64,000 nt of DNA from Zoroaster sp. YZ-2022. Taxonomy: Eukaryota > Echinodermata > Asteroidea > Forcipulatida > Zoroasteridae. The stretch is from assembly GCA_029582265.1 (NCBI GenBank), contig CM055823.1, positions 23,447,290 to 23,511,289 on the forward strand. The letters run 5' to 3'. Both the position numbers and the translations under genes were made by a program. This document shows positions 11,027 to 21,731 of the stretch, piece after piece; position 1 is the first letter of the stretch; every line of letters starts with the position of its first letter. Below the pieces are notes generated by a model that was not told where the DNA came from, ran no database searches, and saw nothing but the letters and a program-made list of their open reading frames with translations.

Positions 11027-11734
11027 TCACTCTTCCTCGTTCTCTTCATCCTCATTTAGTTGAAGTAGTCCGTCAAATTTGGTATGGAGTTTAGGCATTA
11101 TTCTGTTCAGAGCTTTATTTACTTCCATGCCTTTATTTACTTTTTCTTCGAGATCTTCCGCAATATCCTGATGAGTGCCATTATCTTTCAGATGTAGGTA
11201 ACTTGACAAAAAATCCTTGTATTTGTTGAAAAAGATTCGCTTGACTGCCCAAAGGGTTTTCCTATTGGCTTTTTCCTTGGCTTGATCTTCACTCATACCC
11301 CCGTTGACGTACTTTTCATATTTTTCACACCACATCTCTTCAGTAGCCTCTTTAGCCTCTTCCAACCAGTCTCGAAAAGTGGCATTGTCTTCCAATTCAG
11401 AACTAGACTCATCCTCTTCCGATGATTCGTCATATTCCACCTCCGTATCGGATTCTGAATCATCTTCCTCGAAATCTTCGTCTTCATCCTGCGTAGATTC
11501 AGTTTCACAAGTTTCTATTTCCGAATCTTCAAATCTACGCTTTTTAAAATCGGGTTCAGAATTATCGACGTCAGAATTGTCAGATTGGATAGCTTTAATT
11601 TCAGAATCATCGTCAACTTCATCCATTTTAGATTTCTCTTTATTATGTACATGTTATGCATGCCTCCGTAGGTTATATCTCCGTCCAAAGCTTTTGCCGC
11701 ACTGGTGACAAGCATGGGGTTTGACAGCAGAAAT
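11027..11734 (-). pseudogene. acidic protein with N-terminal C2H2 finger, one in-frame stop
   Basis: From ATG 11734 the frame gives CHQCGKSFGRRYNLRRH, a classical C2H2 finger start (C-x2-C-x12-H). It then meets a TAA, and the same frame continues after it through HVHNKEKSK into an uninterrupted 199-residue protein (internal ATG 11626). That part has a KKRR basic patch, a long Glu/Asp/Ser-rich tract (residues ~40-85), a helical region and an acidic C terminus (EDEENEEE). Removing the stop would restore a spaced finger His pair, so I infer a recent nonsense change, or use of the inner ATG. Zinc finger plus acidic domain suggests nucleic-acid or chromatin binding. Linkage to the Polinton-like fragment is by position only. 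Confidence 0.6.
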
Positions 11735-11817
11735 AACATTCATGTTGAATCTCTGATGCTTAATCTCCGAATGACAAGAAACGGAAGAAATAGTTTATAT
11801 ATAGGCCTATAACTACT

Positions 11818-11922
11818 CATTTCGCTGCTCATTTTGCTGCTCATTTGCTCATTTTGCTGCTCATTTGCTCATTTCGCTGCTCATTTTGCTGCTCATTTGC
11901 TCATTTCGCTGCTCATTTGCGA
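11818..11922. repeat. short tandem repeat of GCTGCTCATTT/GCTCATTT
   Basis: Alternating units TTTTGCTGCTCA, TTTGCTCA and TTTCGCTGCTCA repeat about nine times. The array lies upstream of the acidic-protein gene, between it and the Penelope-type terminal sequence. Confidence 0.8.
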
Positions 11923-12005
11923 TACCCTTTCGTGTTTGTATTTCAGTGAAAAGAGTTACTTTGTAATTAAATTTTTGAAAATGTTTAAAAACAATTTATT
12001 CGAAT

Positions 12006-12086
12006 CTTCTGAGGACGATCAGAGCATACTGATCGAAACGTTGAGTTGTACCTCCAGTTCTTTTCAGAACTAATTACTACTCAATT
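12006..12086 (+). mobile_element. Penelope-type terminal repeat fragment with hammerhead-like core
   Basis: These 81 bases match, with single changes, the reverse complement of the terminal repeats at 21732-21853 and 48090-48211. The copy ends at CTCAATT, where the others continue. It contains CTGAGGA (12009-12015), a hairpin GATCAG/CTGATC and then GAAA, the order of conserved boxes in hammerhead ribozymes known from Penelope-like elements. Confidence 0.7.
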
Positions 12087-12389
12087 CCCCCAAAGAATTG
12101 ATAATTAACAAAGAACATGCCACACTTGCCTCTCATAGACTCTGATCCAGTTATGAACTTAGCAATTTTGTGCGCAAGCCAATTTTAAGGTGGTTAACGT
12201 GTTCACTCTGGCGTGAAATGCTGACGATAATCATGATGCAAATAAAAGCAGGAGACCATCTTCAACCAATGTGTATAGAGAGATTTTCTGAATATAATAC
12301 AATTTTCATTTTTGAGACCTTTTTCTGACTGTATACTTTTTTGATGCACCCTGTATTGTCACACGAAGGGTAAGTTATTAGACTCAATG

Positions 12390-14215
12390 AACAGGTTGAG
12401 GCGAAAGAAGTGAAATAATTGGAGACCTAGGCCTATCAGTCTTCTCAATATTGACTATAAAATCATATCCAAAGTTCTAACCAAACGTTTGGGCAAATTG
12501 ATGCGGTCTGTCACAGATGAAAATCAAACATGTGGTGTGCAGGGCAGGAACATTCAAGAAAAGTTAATGGTTTTAAGAGACGTTATTGATTACGCGAACA
12601 TTTACAATAATAAGGAAGCGGCGATTATAAGCAATGATCAAGAAAAAGCTTTTGATCGTATAGAATGGCGCTATATGTATGCTATGAGAATAAAATGGGC
12701 GTTCTGTCTGGTTTAGGACAATGGATAAAAGTGTTATACAGCAATCCCATGGTTACTGTTAATGTTAATAATTCCCTAAGCCTTTTCAAGCGATAAGAGT
12801 GATAAGACAAGGACGTCCATTATCTTTTATATTTGATATGTATATAAGGCCTAGGCAATCTTATAAGACGTAACTAAGAATATCAAGGGGTTGAACTCCC
12901 AAATCAGAAGGTGAAATTTAAAATTATTCAAAACGCTGACGATACTAACATTTTTGTTACCGACAATAAAGAGTTCACTCCGTTAACAAAAGTTTGTATA
13001 CGTACAGCGAAATATCCAGTTCAAAAATCAACAATCAGAAAACCCATGGCTTATGGTTGGGAGCTTGGAAAAACAGAAAAATGGGAAATTAAACATAAAA
13101 ATTCCTGGCCTACATTTTGGAAATGAGATCAAGCCGGAAGACAATTGGGCAGAGAAAATAAACGAAATGAAGAATATTTAGAATAGATCGAAAGAAAGAT
13201 TGTTGACTTATTAAAGGAAAAACGGAGGCAGTTTAGCTTGTTATGGTTCAGTTATTTCTTGTCCAAATGACGTGACTAAAGAAATGGATAAAGTTATCAT
13301 GCAAATTTATTGGTTATCGAAACCAGACAAAATCAAAAGAGACACTATAAGGGGCTCTCTAGAATTAGGTGGAACTGAATTAATCAATATCACATGCAAA
13401 ATAGATGCGTTAACATTAAACTGTCTGCAAAAATATAGCAAAACTCAAGGCAAATGGAAATATTTATTTGATTTTTGGATTCCAAAAGCAAATTATCAAA
13501 ATCTTGGTTGGTTTGTCTTTAACAATCTTAAACTGATGCATGGGAGAAAAAATACCCATTTTTTTTTTATAGAGATTTAATTAAAACGTTTAAAATGCGG
13601 ATGGTATAATGAAACTCAATGTTAGTTGTAGCAACGCCTTTATGGAATAATTCAGTTATTACCAACAAAGACAAAATGCTTGATAGTAAAGTGTTAAAAC
13701 CCTGCGGAATGTTGGTACTAAAACACGTAGTTAAAGATGGCTTTTTCTTAACACCTCAAGAATTGACTGTTAAATGTAATATTAAAGTCATAAACGTTGG
13801 AAAAATTATAGCGGGTCATTTTGTTATTCTTAATGCTAGACGATCAAGAAAGTATTTCTATATCTGATACTTCAGTGAAACAAATTTATGAGTATGAGCC
13901 AAGACAAATTCATCCCACCTGCTACAGAAACAGTTTGGCCCAAAAAGCTCAATATTAGACAAAATTGCCTCGATTAGAAAAATATTTGGAAAAAAGCCAT
14001 CAACACAAATAATAGACCATGAAGAAAAAAATCTTTGGTTTCGCTGAAGACATCGGATTCTTCATACGAATGATATCTTGACTAAAATGAGAATGGTCAA
14101 TGATAACCAATGTGGTATGTACAAGCAAGACGAAGAAACGATTGAACATTTGTTTATTTACTGTAGAAACACTTGTTTGGATTTTTATAGAAAATATTTT
14201 TCGCAAATACAAGGG
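12390..14215 (+). pseudogene. L1/Tx1-like LINE ORF2 remnant, multiply frameshifted
   Basis: The + strand pieces follow L1-type RT order. RPISLLNIDYKIISK-like sequence (~12420-12475) is followed by TKRLGKLMRSVT and QEKAFDRIEWRYMY (RT block with Asp). Next come an IRQGRPLS box near 12800, NADDTNIFV (catalytic ADD, ~12940) and, at 13272-13580, WLSKPDKIKRDTI and GGTELINITCKIDAL of the thumb and C-terminal region. The final C-x(n)-ETIEHLFIYC zinc-like motif is at ~14110-14165. At least five frame changes separate them. No poly(A) tail or target duplication could be fixed. It is older and more diverged than the LINE copies at 25-45 kb. Confidence 0.75.
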
Positions 14216-15400
14216 TAACGAACATTATTGTCTCAGTGACAGTAATAATATAATGGGATACGGTTAACACATCGATGCTATCACCTTGTTTTTAATTGCC
14301 CCAAAAACGTTTGAGTAACAAGATGTCAAAATTTAAGTGAAACTTAAAGGTAGAGACAATGTGTTATTAAATGTGTTATTATTAAACGAATTATTATTAA
14401 ACGAATTATTGTACTTGAAAACAAGAGGCTATCCAAAAATGATTTCATCAAAATCTTTACTAGAAACAAAGCTCTGTGCTTCTTATATGGAAACAATATT
14501 ATTTTCTTGTTTGTATAATGGGATTTCCTGTGTTAAGATCAGCATTTTAACCAATCTTTTTGTCTAATGTATTTTTTTTTTCATTTTAATGTAAAAGTCT
14601 TGTAAATTTTCTTTGTAAATATAATTGTTTGTATATATTTCCCACAGGAAAAATATTTACAATAGGGTCATTCCTTGCCAAATCAGATTTTTATTTCAAC
14701 ATACCTGTATGAGAGAGTAATGAACATACAACAAATTGTTGCTCCCAACTCCCAAGTCGTTTCTGAGGTATGGACCCCTTAAATCATATAGCCACCCCCC
14801 TTGCGTCGGTGATTTTTTGGCATTTTCAGAGGCCTATATCTGAAAATTGGGAGAAGATATTTTGCTGAAAATTGTTACACAGGGTGAATGATACCTAATC
14901 TGGTAGAATCTGCTGTCAAAAGTAGTATATAACATCTCCTGTTCAAGTTATGGGGTTTTCCATAACCCACAATTGAGCCGATGTAGGTTATTGTTATTTT
15001 TGCCATTTTGGGCCCATCTGGTGACCACACAAGTGGTCAGATTGCTTTTATATTTTATATAATGTTTGCCCCCAAACAAGGATGGACCAATCATACCTTC
15101 ATTGGAGGTTTTTCTGGGGTCTGAAGATAGGTTCGCAGGCAAAAATGTCCAAAAAACATCTCCTAATGGATGGTTGACCAGGTGGGCCACTACCCATGTA
15201 TGTACACCATCAAATCATCTTTAATCAAATGTATCCAAGGGGCCTATGGCTCCCCTCAAACGTTTGAAAACCCGCTCCCCCATCATATCATTTTAACTGA
15301 AACTTTCACACCTTTAAATGTATGTAATTAAGTTTGGTATCTTTTCTCCTTCATGGTCAGACGATATTTTCAATAAACCCTTAATAATAATAATAATTAA
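14216..15400. other. no gene recognised; LINE 3' debris and unique sequence
   Basis: Up to ~14640 the sequence is AT-rich, with duplicated TTATTATTAAACGAA units (14380-14412), and may be the LINE 3' end. From 14640 to 15400 I see no coding signal, inverted ends or known repeat. Confidence 0.35.
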
Positions 15401-15404
15401 CTTG

Positions 15405-15578
15405 TCTTGGTGACAATATTTAACATTTATGTCTTTTTGACATTTATAAATAACTTGTCTTGGTGACAATAGTTAACATTTATGTCTTTTTGACATTGAT
15501 AAATAACTTGTCTTGGTGATAATATTTAACATTTATGTCTTTTTGACATTGATAAATAACTTGTCTTGGTGATAATAT
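15405..15578 (+). repeat. ~54-bp minisatellite, left block
   Basis: Units of about 54 bp read AATAACTTGTCTTGGTGA, CAATATTTAACATTTATG and TCTTTTTGACATTTAT. Just over three units are present before the Helentron-like insertion, and the same array resumes at 16452. Confidence 0.9.
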
Positions 15579-15581
15579 TTA

Positions 15582-16451
15582 GGTGTTCGGCTTTTCAGCC
15601 GAACAACTATTGTTATTGTTCCGTTTTTTGTTTTTTTTTACTTCTCCTTCTTCTTCTTCTCCTTAACTCTTCTCTACATCGAAAGTGCAAGTTAACAATT
15701 TCACACAACCTTGAAACTTCACACATATAAAGACCTTATCATGTAGATGAATCTAGAAGTTGTTACGTCATGATAACGTCATCAGGTATCAAATTACAAG
15801 CCATTTAAGTTTTAAAAATGACCATTTGCTATCGACTGTATATCAAAATATACTAAAGCTATGATGTTCATAATCTGGGATCTGATAGATCAAGGCCTAG
15901 GCAACATTTGAAAAGTTAACGTCAAAATCGTCTGACATTTGCTTCCGGTCGTACCGGAAGGTCAAAGTTTTGATTTGTTTTTTTTCTTCAACATTCCTTT
16001 TCTGGGCCAAAATCCCATTGACTTAACACACACCAGACACTTGTGGTTCTGGGGCCCATTGTTTACAAACCGCAGAGACTGGGATCGTTATCTACTGGAA
16101 AACAGCTGGCGGTCTTCACGGGGACATTTGCGGTGTCACAGGCTAAAGCTCTTGCAGGATAAAATATATTTTATAGATGTGTTGTTGGGCGTTTAAGCCA
16201 ATAACGGATGCGCTACAATATTTCTAAAACCATAGATCGTATTAACTTAATACTGCAGTGTCATTTTTGTACGAATGGAAAGGGCTGTTGAAAAAGCCAA
16301 TACCGAAAAGCTATTTCTTTGAAATGAGTAAGGCAACTTACTTTTGAAAACAATCTTAAGTCACATTTTAACAATGATCCCAATTGATGAGGACATCAAT
16401 TACCGTCACTTCCGAACACCTTGAGTTTGTTCACAAACTCTGAATTTCTAG
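15582..16451 (+). mobile_element. Helentron-like non-autonomous element (870 bp), clean insertion
   Basis: The element sits inside a minisatellite, so its limits are exact to within 2-3 bases. The 5' end is GGTGTTCGGC (preceded by TTTA). The matching inverted sequence CCGAACACCT is subterminal at 16412-16421, followed by an 8-bp stem hairpin (gagtttgt-tc-acaaactc, 16423-16440) and TGAATTTCTAG at the 3' end. A terminal repeat at one end whose partner is subterminal, plus a 3' hairpin and no clear target duplication, is the structure described for Helentrons and their non-autonomous derivatives. An AT-flanked CTAG end would also fit canonical Helitrons, but the 5' end lacks TC. It carries no transposase. 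Confidence 0.72.
16412..16451 (+). repeat. subterminal inverted repeat and 3' hairpin of the Helentron-like element
   Basis: CCGAACACCT is complementary to the 5' terminus. It is followed by the perfect stem GAGTTTGT/ACAAACTC with a 2-base loop, then 11 bases to the end. A further hairpin, ATTGATG-AGGA-CATCAAT, lies just inside at about 16383-16401. Confidence 0.75.
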
Positions 16452-16640
16452 TTAACATTTATGTCTGTTTGACATTTATAAATAACTTGTCTTGGTGATA
16501 ATATTTAACATTTACGTCTGTTTGACATTTATAAATAACTTGTCTTGGTGATAATATTTAACATTTATGTCTTTTTGACATTTATAAATAACTTGTCTTG
16601 GTAACAATATTTAACATTTATGTCTTAGTGACATTCTTTA
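16452..16640 (+). repeat. ~54-bp minisatellite, right block
   Basis: This continues the array at 15405-15578 with over three further units, some carrying GTCTGTTTGACA in place of GTCTTTTTGACA. The last unit decays after 16635. Confidence 0.9.
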
Positions 16641-16849
16641 ATAAATTCGTTGAATAAGTTGGATTTATGTGTGAATTTGTAAATATTAATCAGAACGGAA
16701 CATAGATGTAAGTGGAAGGAGTTGATAATTTTTATTTAAAAAAATTAATCGGAATTTAAGGTGCATTATTTATCGTGGTTTGAATACTTTTAGTAACCAG
16801 GTTGTTTTAGTTCTGACAATTTTGTATAGGCCTAAGGAAATGGACTGAT

Positions 16850-17465
16850 TTGAAGTCTCAGTAATTTTGTATCTTAAAATAGACGGACTTAAAAAACTTT
16901 ATAACTTCACAGAAATATATAGCAATGACTATAGATTTAGCTTGTATAAGGACAGCTGTGCGAGGATTAGAGTTAAGACCCTTGGCAAATTTCAAACATT
17001 GCTCCTCCCTCCTCATGGTCAAAGAGTCAAGACTACACACATTATTAATGCATCTTGATATGACATAAAATGATAACCCAGTATAATTTTGAATGCTCGT
17101 TTTTGTATTGATTCAATTTCTTGAGTTTGCTGAACAGTGATACTTGAATGCCAAACAACATTGACATATTCAAGCACAGGTCTAATGTAACCACAATAAA
17201 CAACAATCAATTCATCCACAGTAATGCCAAACAACATTGGCATATTCAAGCACAGGTCTAATGTAACCACAATAAACAACAATCAATTCATTCACAGTAA
17301 AACCAAATCTTTTCAAAGTCCTAAGCATGTACAGTTTCATATTAGCCTTCTTGAGCATATTATTAATTTGGGCATTCCATTTAAGATCATTTTGTATCCA
17401 AATTCCTAAAGTTTTAGCCACTTTAGCAAATTGCAAGCTCTCTTGACCAATTATCAAGTTTTGTA
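16850..17465 (-). pseudogene. CR1/L2-like RT C-terminal fragment with internal duplication
   Basis: On the - strand the frame 17457-17212 reads KTLGIWIQNDLKWNAQI and then YCGYIRPVLEYANVVWH, the conserved end of CR1/L2-type reverse transcriptases. It continues as IESIQKRAFKIILGY and LTMRREEQCLKFA toward 16858. A 76-bp tandem duplication (17151-17226 and 17227-17302) repeats the YCGYIRPVLEY segment and breaks the frame. The upstream RT and endonuclease are missing, so this is a 5'-truncated dead copy. Confidence 0.8.
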
Positions 17466-17670
17466 AATCAACCCTTCTCTATGCACTCATTCATAAACCC
17501 ATGGCAGAATCACAATAACTTAAGGAATCCCTGGTAAATGCTTATACCCATTCATAGGCTAAAAAGTGAATATATTTACAAAGGTTTGAAGGAAAAACTT
17601 CTGACAGTAATACATGAGTTTGTATTTTCACAAATCAGTTGTTTAATGTATAATATATTGAATATATCAG

Positions 17671-17741
17671 ATAGCTGCAGAAAAACATACAGCAGTTCAT
17701 TGCAACATGATCATTTGATGGTTATAAAAGTTTAACTATTA
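17671..17741 (+). pseudogene. decayed LRR exon copy 1
   Basis: An AG (17669-17670) and a GTTTTC donor remnant bound 71 nt that align with the live LRR exon at 19577. The alignment includes TCATTTGATGGTTAT versus ACATTTCATGGTCTA and the same downstream intron (CATGCCATGAATTACAATCA). The phase-2 reading has a TAG at the first codon and an internal TGA, and one base is lost. It is a duplicated exon that no longer codes. Confidence 0.7.
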
Positions 17742-18252
17742 GTTTTCATGCCATGAATTACAATCAAGCAGTATCAAGTCACCGAATTCTCTTGACTTAA
17801 TTTACGATGGACAGTCGCTACAAAGTTTTAAAAGGGGGAATTCACGTTTACCAACTGAAAAAAATCATGACTCAGTATTTTCACTATTGTCTCGGTACAA
17901 AATAACGTAATCGGCAACATTTACTCAAAATCAGTCATAAATATATATATGTGTATTTAACAAATATCTTGCAACAAATTGTTGTATTTAATGAGAAGAT
18001 TTGTTTTCAAAAAAGTAATATAATTATTGTTGTACACTATAACACACAGTCAATGGAGGGTAGTATGCCACCGAACCCTTTTTAATATCGATGCTTTTAA
18101 ATACTTTGTATTGATATTAAGTGAACCTCAAGCAGGATAATTTGTCAGATTGTTTGATATACCATGACAGTATTTTGAAACTGTGCTTTCTGAGAACATG
18201 AATAATTATAACCAATGTATTTGTATTTCATTGCTTCGTTTTCCCATCTTAT

Positions 18253-18321
18253 CATCAATAATTATAAGTAAACTGTCACCCAAACATTTGATTGTCGATG
18301 CAAGCTCACGTAGGCGTACTT
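18253..18321 (+). pseudogene. decayed LRR exon copy 2
   Basis: The region aligns with the 19577 exon and its flanks. The acceptor reads CCATCTTAT where live copies have CCATCTTAG. The sequence ACATTTGATTGTCGATGCAA matches the core of the live exon, and the following intron (GTCATAAATGTCAATCAAGC) matches that after other copies. Loss of the acceptor AG and of codon structure indicates a dead exon. Confidence 0.65.
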
Positions 18322-18837
18322 GTCATAAATGTCAATCAAGCAGTGACCAGCCACAAATTATTGTTTGTAATTTAATTGAAACTGATGTCGAAACAACAAA
18401 ATTAGAGGAAGTACGAAGCCGATCGAAATACTTGCATGTATGATGATTATTTTCTATTTAACTCACCTTTATAATGAAATAGCAAAAACTTTAATTAGTG
18501 TTATCTTAAATCCAAAGAGGTAATCATACTCGTAGGAGTACTTTTATTTATTAAATATGGAAATTGGGATCTTTTGTTTTCATTAAAAAAATTAATTCGT
18601 CACACTATGTCAATTTTGTCAGTGATGGGCAGCGTATACCAAAAACGGTTTTAAGAATGTTGATAAACTTCTTGTATTGTCTATCGATTTGTTTTTCGTC
18701 TATATATTGAACTGCTGGCAGAATAATCATAGGAAAGTATTTGACCGATTTAAGGAAGATCTAAGAACAATTGCGAAAATAACCAAATGAAAGGGTTTAA
18801 ATAAGATGTTATAACCCTACTTTGTTTTCCTTCTTAG

Positions 18838-18909
18838 ATGGCTGAACAACAACACAATCAGTGAAATTGAACCCGGAACATTTGATGATCTACACAGTCT
18901 CTATTACTT
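18838..18909 (+). CDS. LRR-containing GPCR (LGR, relaxin-receptor/GRL101-like): LRR exon
   Basis: A 72-nt exon with a CTTCTTAG acceptor and a GTAAGTG donor. Entered in phase 2 it encodes WLNNNTISEIEPGTFDDLHS and then LYYL across the junction. This is one complete LRR (LxxLxxNxIxxIxxGTFxxLxxLxxL), in the ectodomain that binds ligand outside the cell. The phase and length match the other LRR exons, so they join in frame. Earlier exons (start codon, signal peptide, any LDL-A modules) are not visible in the window. Confidence 0.85.
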
Positions 18910-19087
18910 GTAAGTGTTGTAAGCATTCCACCGAACTGTTTTTATATTGATACACTTAAGTATTGTCCATCGAGATTCATTTGTTATTTAAAAATTGTTA
19001 TTGTAAAATATGTAAACCTCAGGAAGGATAATTGTTGTTGTGTGTTTCAATACAATTTTGGAACTCTAGATCGTATTCCCATCTTAG

Positions 19088-19129
19088 ATGTCTGGAATAC
19101 AAAACATTAGATGGTCATGTACCTAACTT
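19088..19129 (+). pseudogene. decayed LRR exon copy 3 (internal deletion)
   Basis: The acceptor CCATCTTAG is intact, but the exon is only 42 nt. It matches the ends of the 72-nt exons with a 30-nt central deletion, and the donor is GTCGTG instead of GTAAG. The frame stays in phase, so skipping or rare inclusion cannot be excluded from sequence. The weak donor and the lost LRR core make it most likely non-functional. Confidence 0.6.
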
Positions 19130-19576
19130 GTCGTGAATTTCAATTAAGCAATAATCAATTTAAAATTTATTTTAATTTAAATTAATGTATGCCCGACGAC
19201 GAAACAAAATTATAGGGAGTAAGAAGTTCGTGTTTTCTGCTGACCGAAATATTTGTATGCATTTTTTGCTCAGGCAGGAAAATTGTTCAAATTGTTTGAT
19301 ACCATGACAACATTTCAAAAAGTATGATTTCAGGAAAATCTGAGACGATGATGGATGCATACCGATTTCGGCCTGTGTCTACTTTAACACGATGTTTTAA
19401 CCCTAATTCTTCTATATAGGTCTATTGAGCTGCAGGCCGATTTTTTTTTCACAGTTTTTAACCAATCATTAATATTTCTTCAAGTATGCTCTTAGGTAAA
19501 ATCCAAGATTTGGTGAAAATAACCATTTAACGGACTTTACTGATCTTTGTTTTAACGATACTTTTTTCCATCTTAG

Positions 19577-19648
19577 ACGGCTGGACGACAACAAAATCAG
19601 TCAAATTAAAAACGGAACATTTCATGGTCTACAAAGTCTCAATTACTT
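19577..19648 (+). CDS. LRR-containing GPCR: LRR exon
   Basis: A 72-nt exon between TTTCCATCTTAG and GTAAGTATT, phase 2 on both sides. It encodes RLDDNKISQIKNGTFHGLQS and then LNYL, a canonical 24-residue LRR that stacks directly on the previous one. It is a close paralogue of the exon at 18838. The next exon is 26 kb away because the intron has taken up the nested transposon complex at 20.6-45.3 kb. Confidence 0.87.
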
Positions 19649-20635
19649 GTAAGTATTCATGTCATTAATTTCAATCACGCATCATCAAGCCACTGCTCTT
19701 TCTTGACTGAAGTTACGTCTCCTGCAAACAAATTAGATGAAGTGCATAGTTCATTTTTGCCGATCAAAATAATGGGCTGTCTGTTGTCATTATTTTATAC
19801 ATACAACACAATTGTAATCAGCAACATTTATACAGATCCGTTGTCTTGGATCATAAAAGTAAAAATGTAATTGCAATAAATAAAATCGCTTTAAACTAAT
19901 TTACAATTCGTCACACTATGTCACAATTATGGAGCGAACTTTTTAAAATTCCGATGCACTCAAGTCTTGTCTGTCGATGTTTGTTGTAATTTTTTTTCCA
20001 AAATGTATTTTTTTCAAAATGGTGATGATGATGACGACATTTTCACGCATTTCCAGTTTTTGGATGGCAAGTGGATGGTGGTTTGAAGGGATGAGTTTTA
20101 GTAGGTTCATTGTGCATTCAGATTGCAATTCCCATTCTTCTTTGGAAAGTATTGATATCATTTGACTGGTGTTTAGTCTTGGTTGAGAATTCAAGTTGTG
20201 GTGGTCTTTAAAAAAGAAAATTTAAAAAAATTCTCGTTCTCAATTCTACGCCATTGTGGTGAAAATGTCCCTTGTTTAATTTCTACAGAAGAAATGATTT
20301 TTATTTTTACAAAGTGCTAAACCTTTTAAACCTTTTAACAGAAAAAAGGTGATGGCAACTTAGTCTCCATCACTTTATGTTTTGTACAGGGTAAACTAAT
20401 GGGTAAACAAGAACCCATATTGAACCCAAAATCCTAATGAAGAATTGTCAAAACATTAGACATTGTTCTAAGGTCTAACCCCAATCCATGTTATAATAAT
20501 TAAATGGCCAGTGCACTCTAATGATGACTTATGTTGTCATAACTACCGTCACAAGCATGTGATGACATGTGAGGGGGCTAGACTACCCGAAAAACTCAAC
20601 AAAATTAAACTAAACCACCGCAAACGTAATAATTG
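19649..20635. other. start of the 26-kb LRR intron, no gene recognised
   Basis: The first ~150 bases are homologous to the introns after the other LRR exon copies. A - strand frame at 19943-20194 has no motif I recognise. Nothing else can be named. Confidence 0.4.
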
Positions 20636-20639
20636 TATT

Positions 20640-21362
20640 GGAACCATGCCGGATGATAATTCAACCGCAAAAAGGACTCACCCACACCACCTTCGCCAAG
20701 TCTCAGCAACAATGTTCAAGAAGGCCACCAGTGTTCCTGTGTCGCAGTGCTGAATACCATCAATGCAAAGCTGTACATCATCTTCTCATCCACCGGCAAC
20801 ATCGAGTCCAGAATTGGTTCTCTTGAAGTCAAGCTCCAAGGCATCACAGACCAAGTATCTTCACATCATATTAAAGACATCCAAGACCTAAAAAACTCTG
20901 CATCTTTCACCGAGAAGCAGATTCAAACATCAACCAAAAACCTCGACAAATAAGATAAAATTCAACCTGAAAGTCATCAGACATCTGTAAGGCAAAATCG
21001 ATGACATTCACAACAGGAGCCGCTGAAACAATAATGTTATATTCACGGTGTACCGGAGGGATCCGAAGGCAGCCAAATCTGTGAAGAAATCCCGACTGGA
21101 TTCTTTACTGACCACATGAAACTAGATAGAAGACGCCGAGAGTATCGAAATAGAACGCGCCCACCGCAGTCCAGGACGACAGAAACCATCATCGAGCTCG
21201 GCCACTGGCGGTGCAGACCCCACCAGCCGCTCCCGTCCGCGACCCATAACACTGCAGACTTCTACGCTCTGGCAATCGAAACTTCATCTTGAAAAATGCA
21301 TCAAAGCATCTTAGAAACAACCAGAACAAGGGCTCCAAAGTAATAATCGTTGCAGTTTTCAA
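20640..21362 (+). pseudogene. L1-type ORF1 (coiled-coil RNA-binding protein) remnant
   Basis: Broken + strand frames give a heptad-like stretch (IGSLEVKLQGITDQVS, then DLKNSASFTEKQIQ) at ~20810-20945. Next come FTVYRR and, near 21130-21190, SIEIERAHRSPGRQKP, the order coiled coil, then I-x-I-E-R-A-H-R of L1-type ORF1 proteins. In intact elements this protein coats the LINE RNA. At least three frame changes are needed to read it, so it is dead. Confidence 0.6.
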
Positions 21363-21712
21363 GAAGTGACGAATTCGAAAAATTCAATATTTGGACTTCA
21401 AATAATGCCATCTTTCATTTCACCAAGTTTTAATTCTCAAAAATATATTTTTATAATTAAAATAATTATGTTTTTAAATATAAAATTGAAGTCCACTGTG
21501 ATTTTAAGTTTTCACGAAGTGACCGATTGCAGCCTTGTGCATGTATTACTGGGTGTATCTTATGCGAACGGCATGTTTTTTAAGTTTCCAATAAGTGATA
21601 CAAACGGTCACGCCACACGTGGGTTCTACGAAGTTGACGCGTGTCCCTATGTACTAATGCACGGGAAACGTCACTTCTTGACAACAGCATGTGCAGTTTT
21701 CACGAAGTGACG
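21352..21712. repeat. three spaced copies of GTTTTCACGAAGTGAC
   Basis: Copies lie at about 21354-21370 (with A for C), 21508-21523 and 21695-21710, spaced ~155 and ~187 bp. The unit may reflect a short tandem array or element ends, but its class is unknown. Confidence 0.5.
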
Positions 21713-21731
21713 GTTTGGTTTATAAGTATGT

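Larger units (their letters stand above)
9080..11760. mobile_element. Polinton/Maverick-like element, remnant
   Basis: The assignment rests on the adenain-like cysteine protease at 10181-10594. The flanking small genes (9080-9532 on +, 11027-11734 on -) are placed with it only by proximity and arrangement. I see no protein-primed DNA polymerase, integrase, packaging ATPase or capsid gene, and no terminal inverted repeats. At most a fragment of the usual 15-20 kb element is present. Such elements are virus-like DNA transposons. This copy lacks most genes, and the protease is broken. Confidence 0.6.

Noticed and set aside
11304..11708. Serine-rich frame on the + strand
   Set aside because: It is the complement of the Glu/Asp-rich tract of the - strand acidic protein. 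Low-complexity composition explains its openness.
15939..16196. 85-codon + strand frame inside the Helentron-like element
   Set aside because: The second copy of the element does not preserve it, and it crosses terminal structural parts. It is a chance frame.
15405..16640. Regular direct repeats resembling a CRISPR array
   Set aside because: The units are contiguous, with no distinct spacers, the genome is animal, and the interruption is a transposon. It is a minisatellite.
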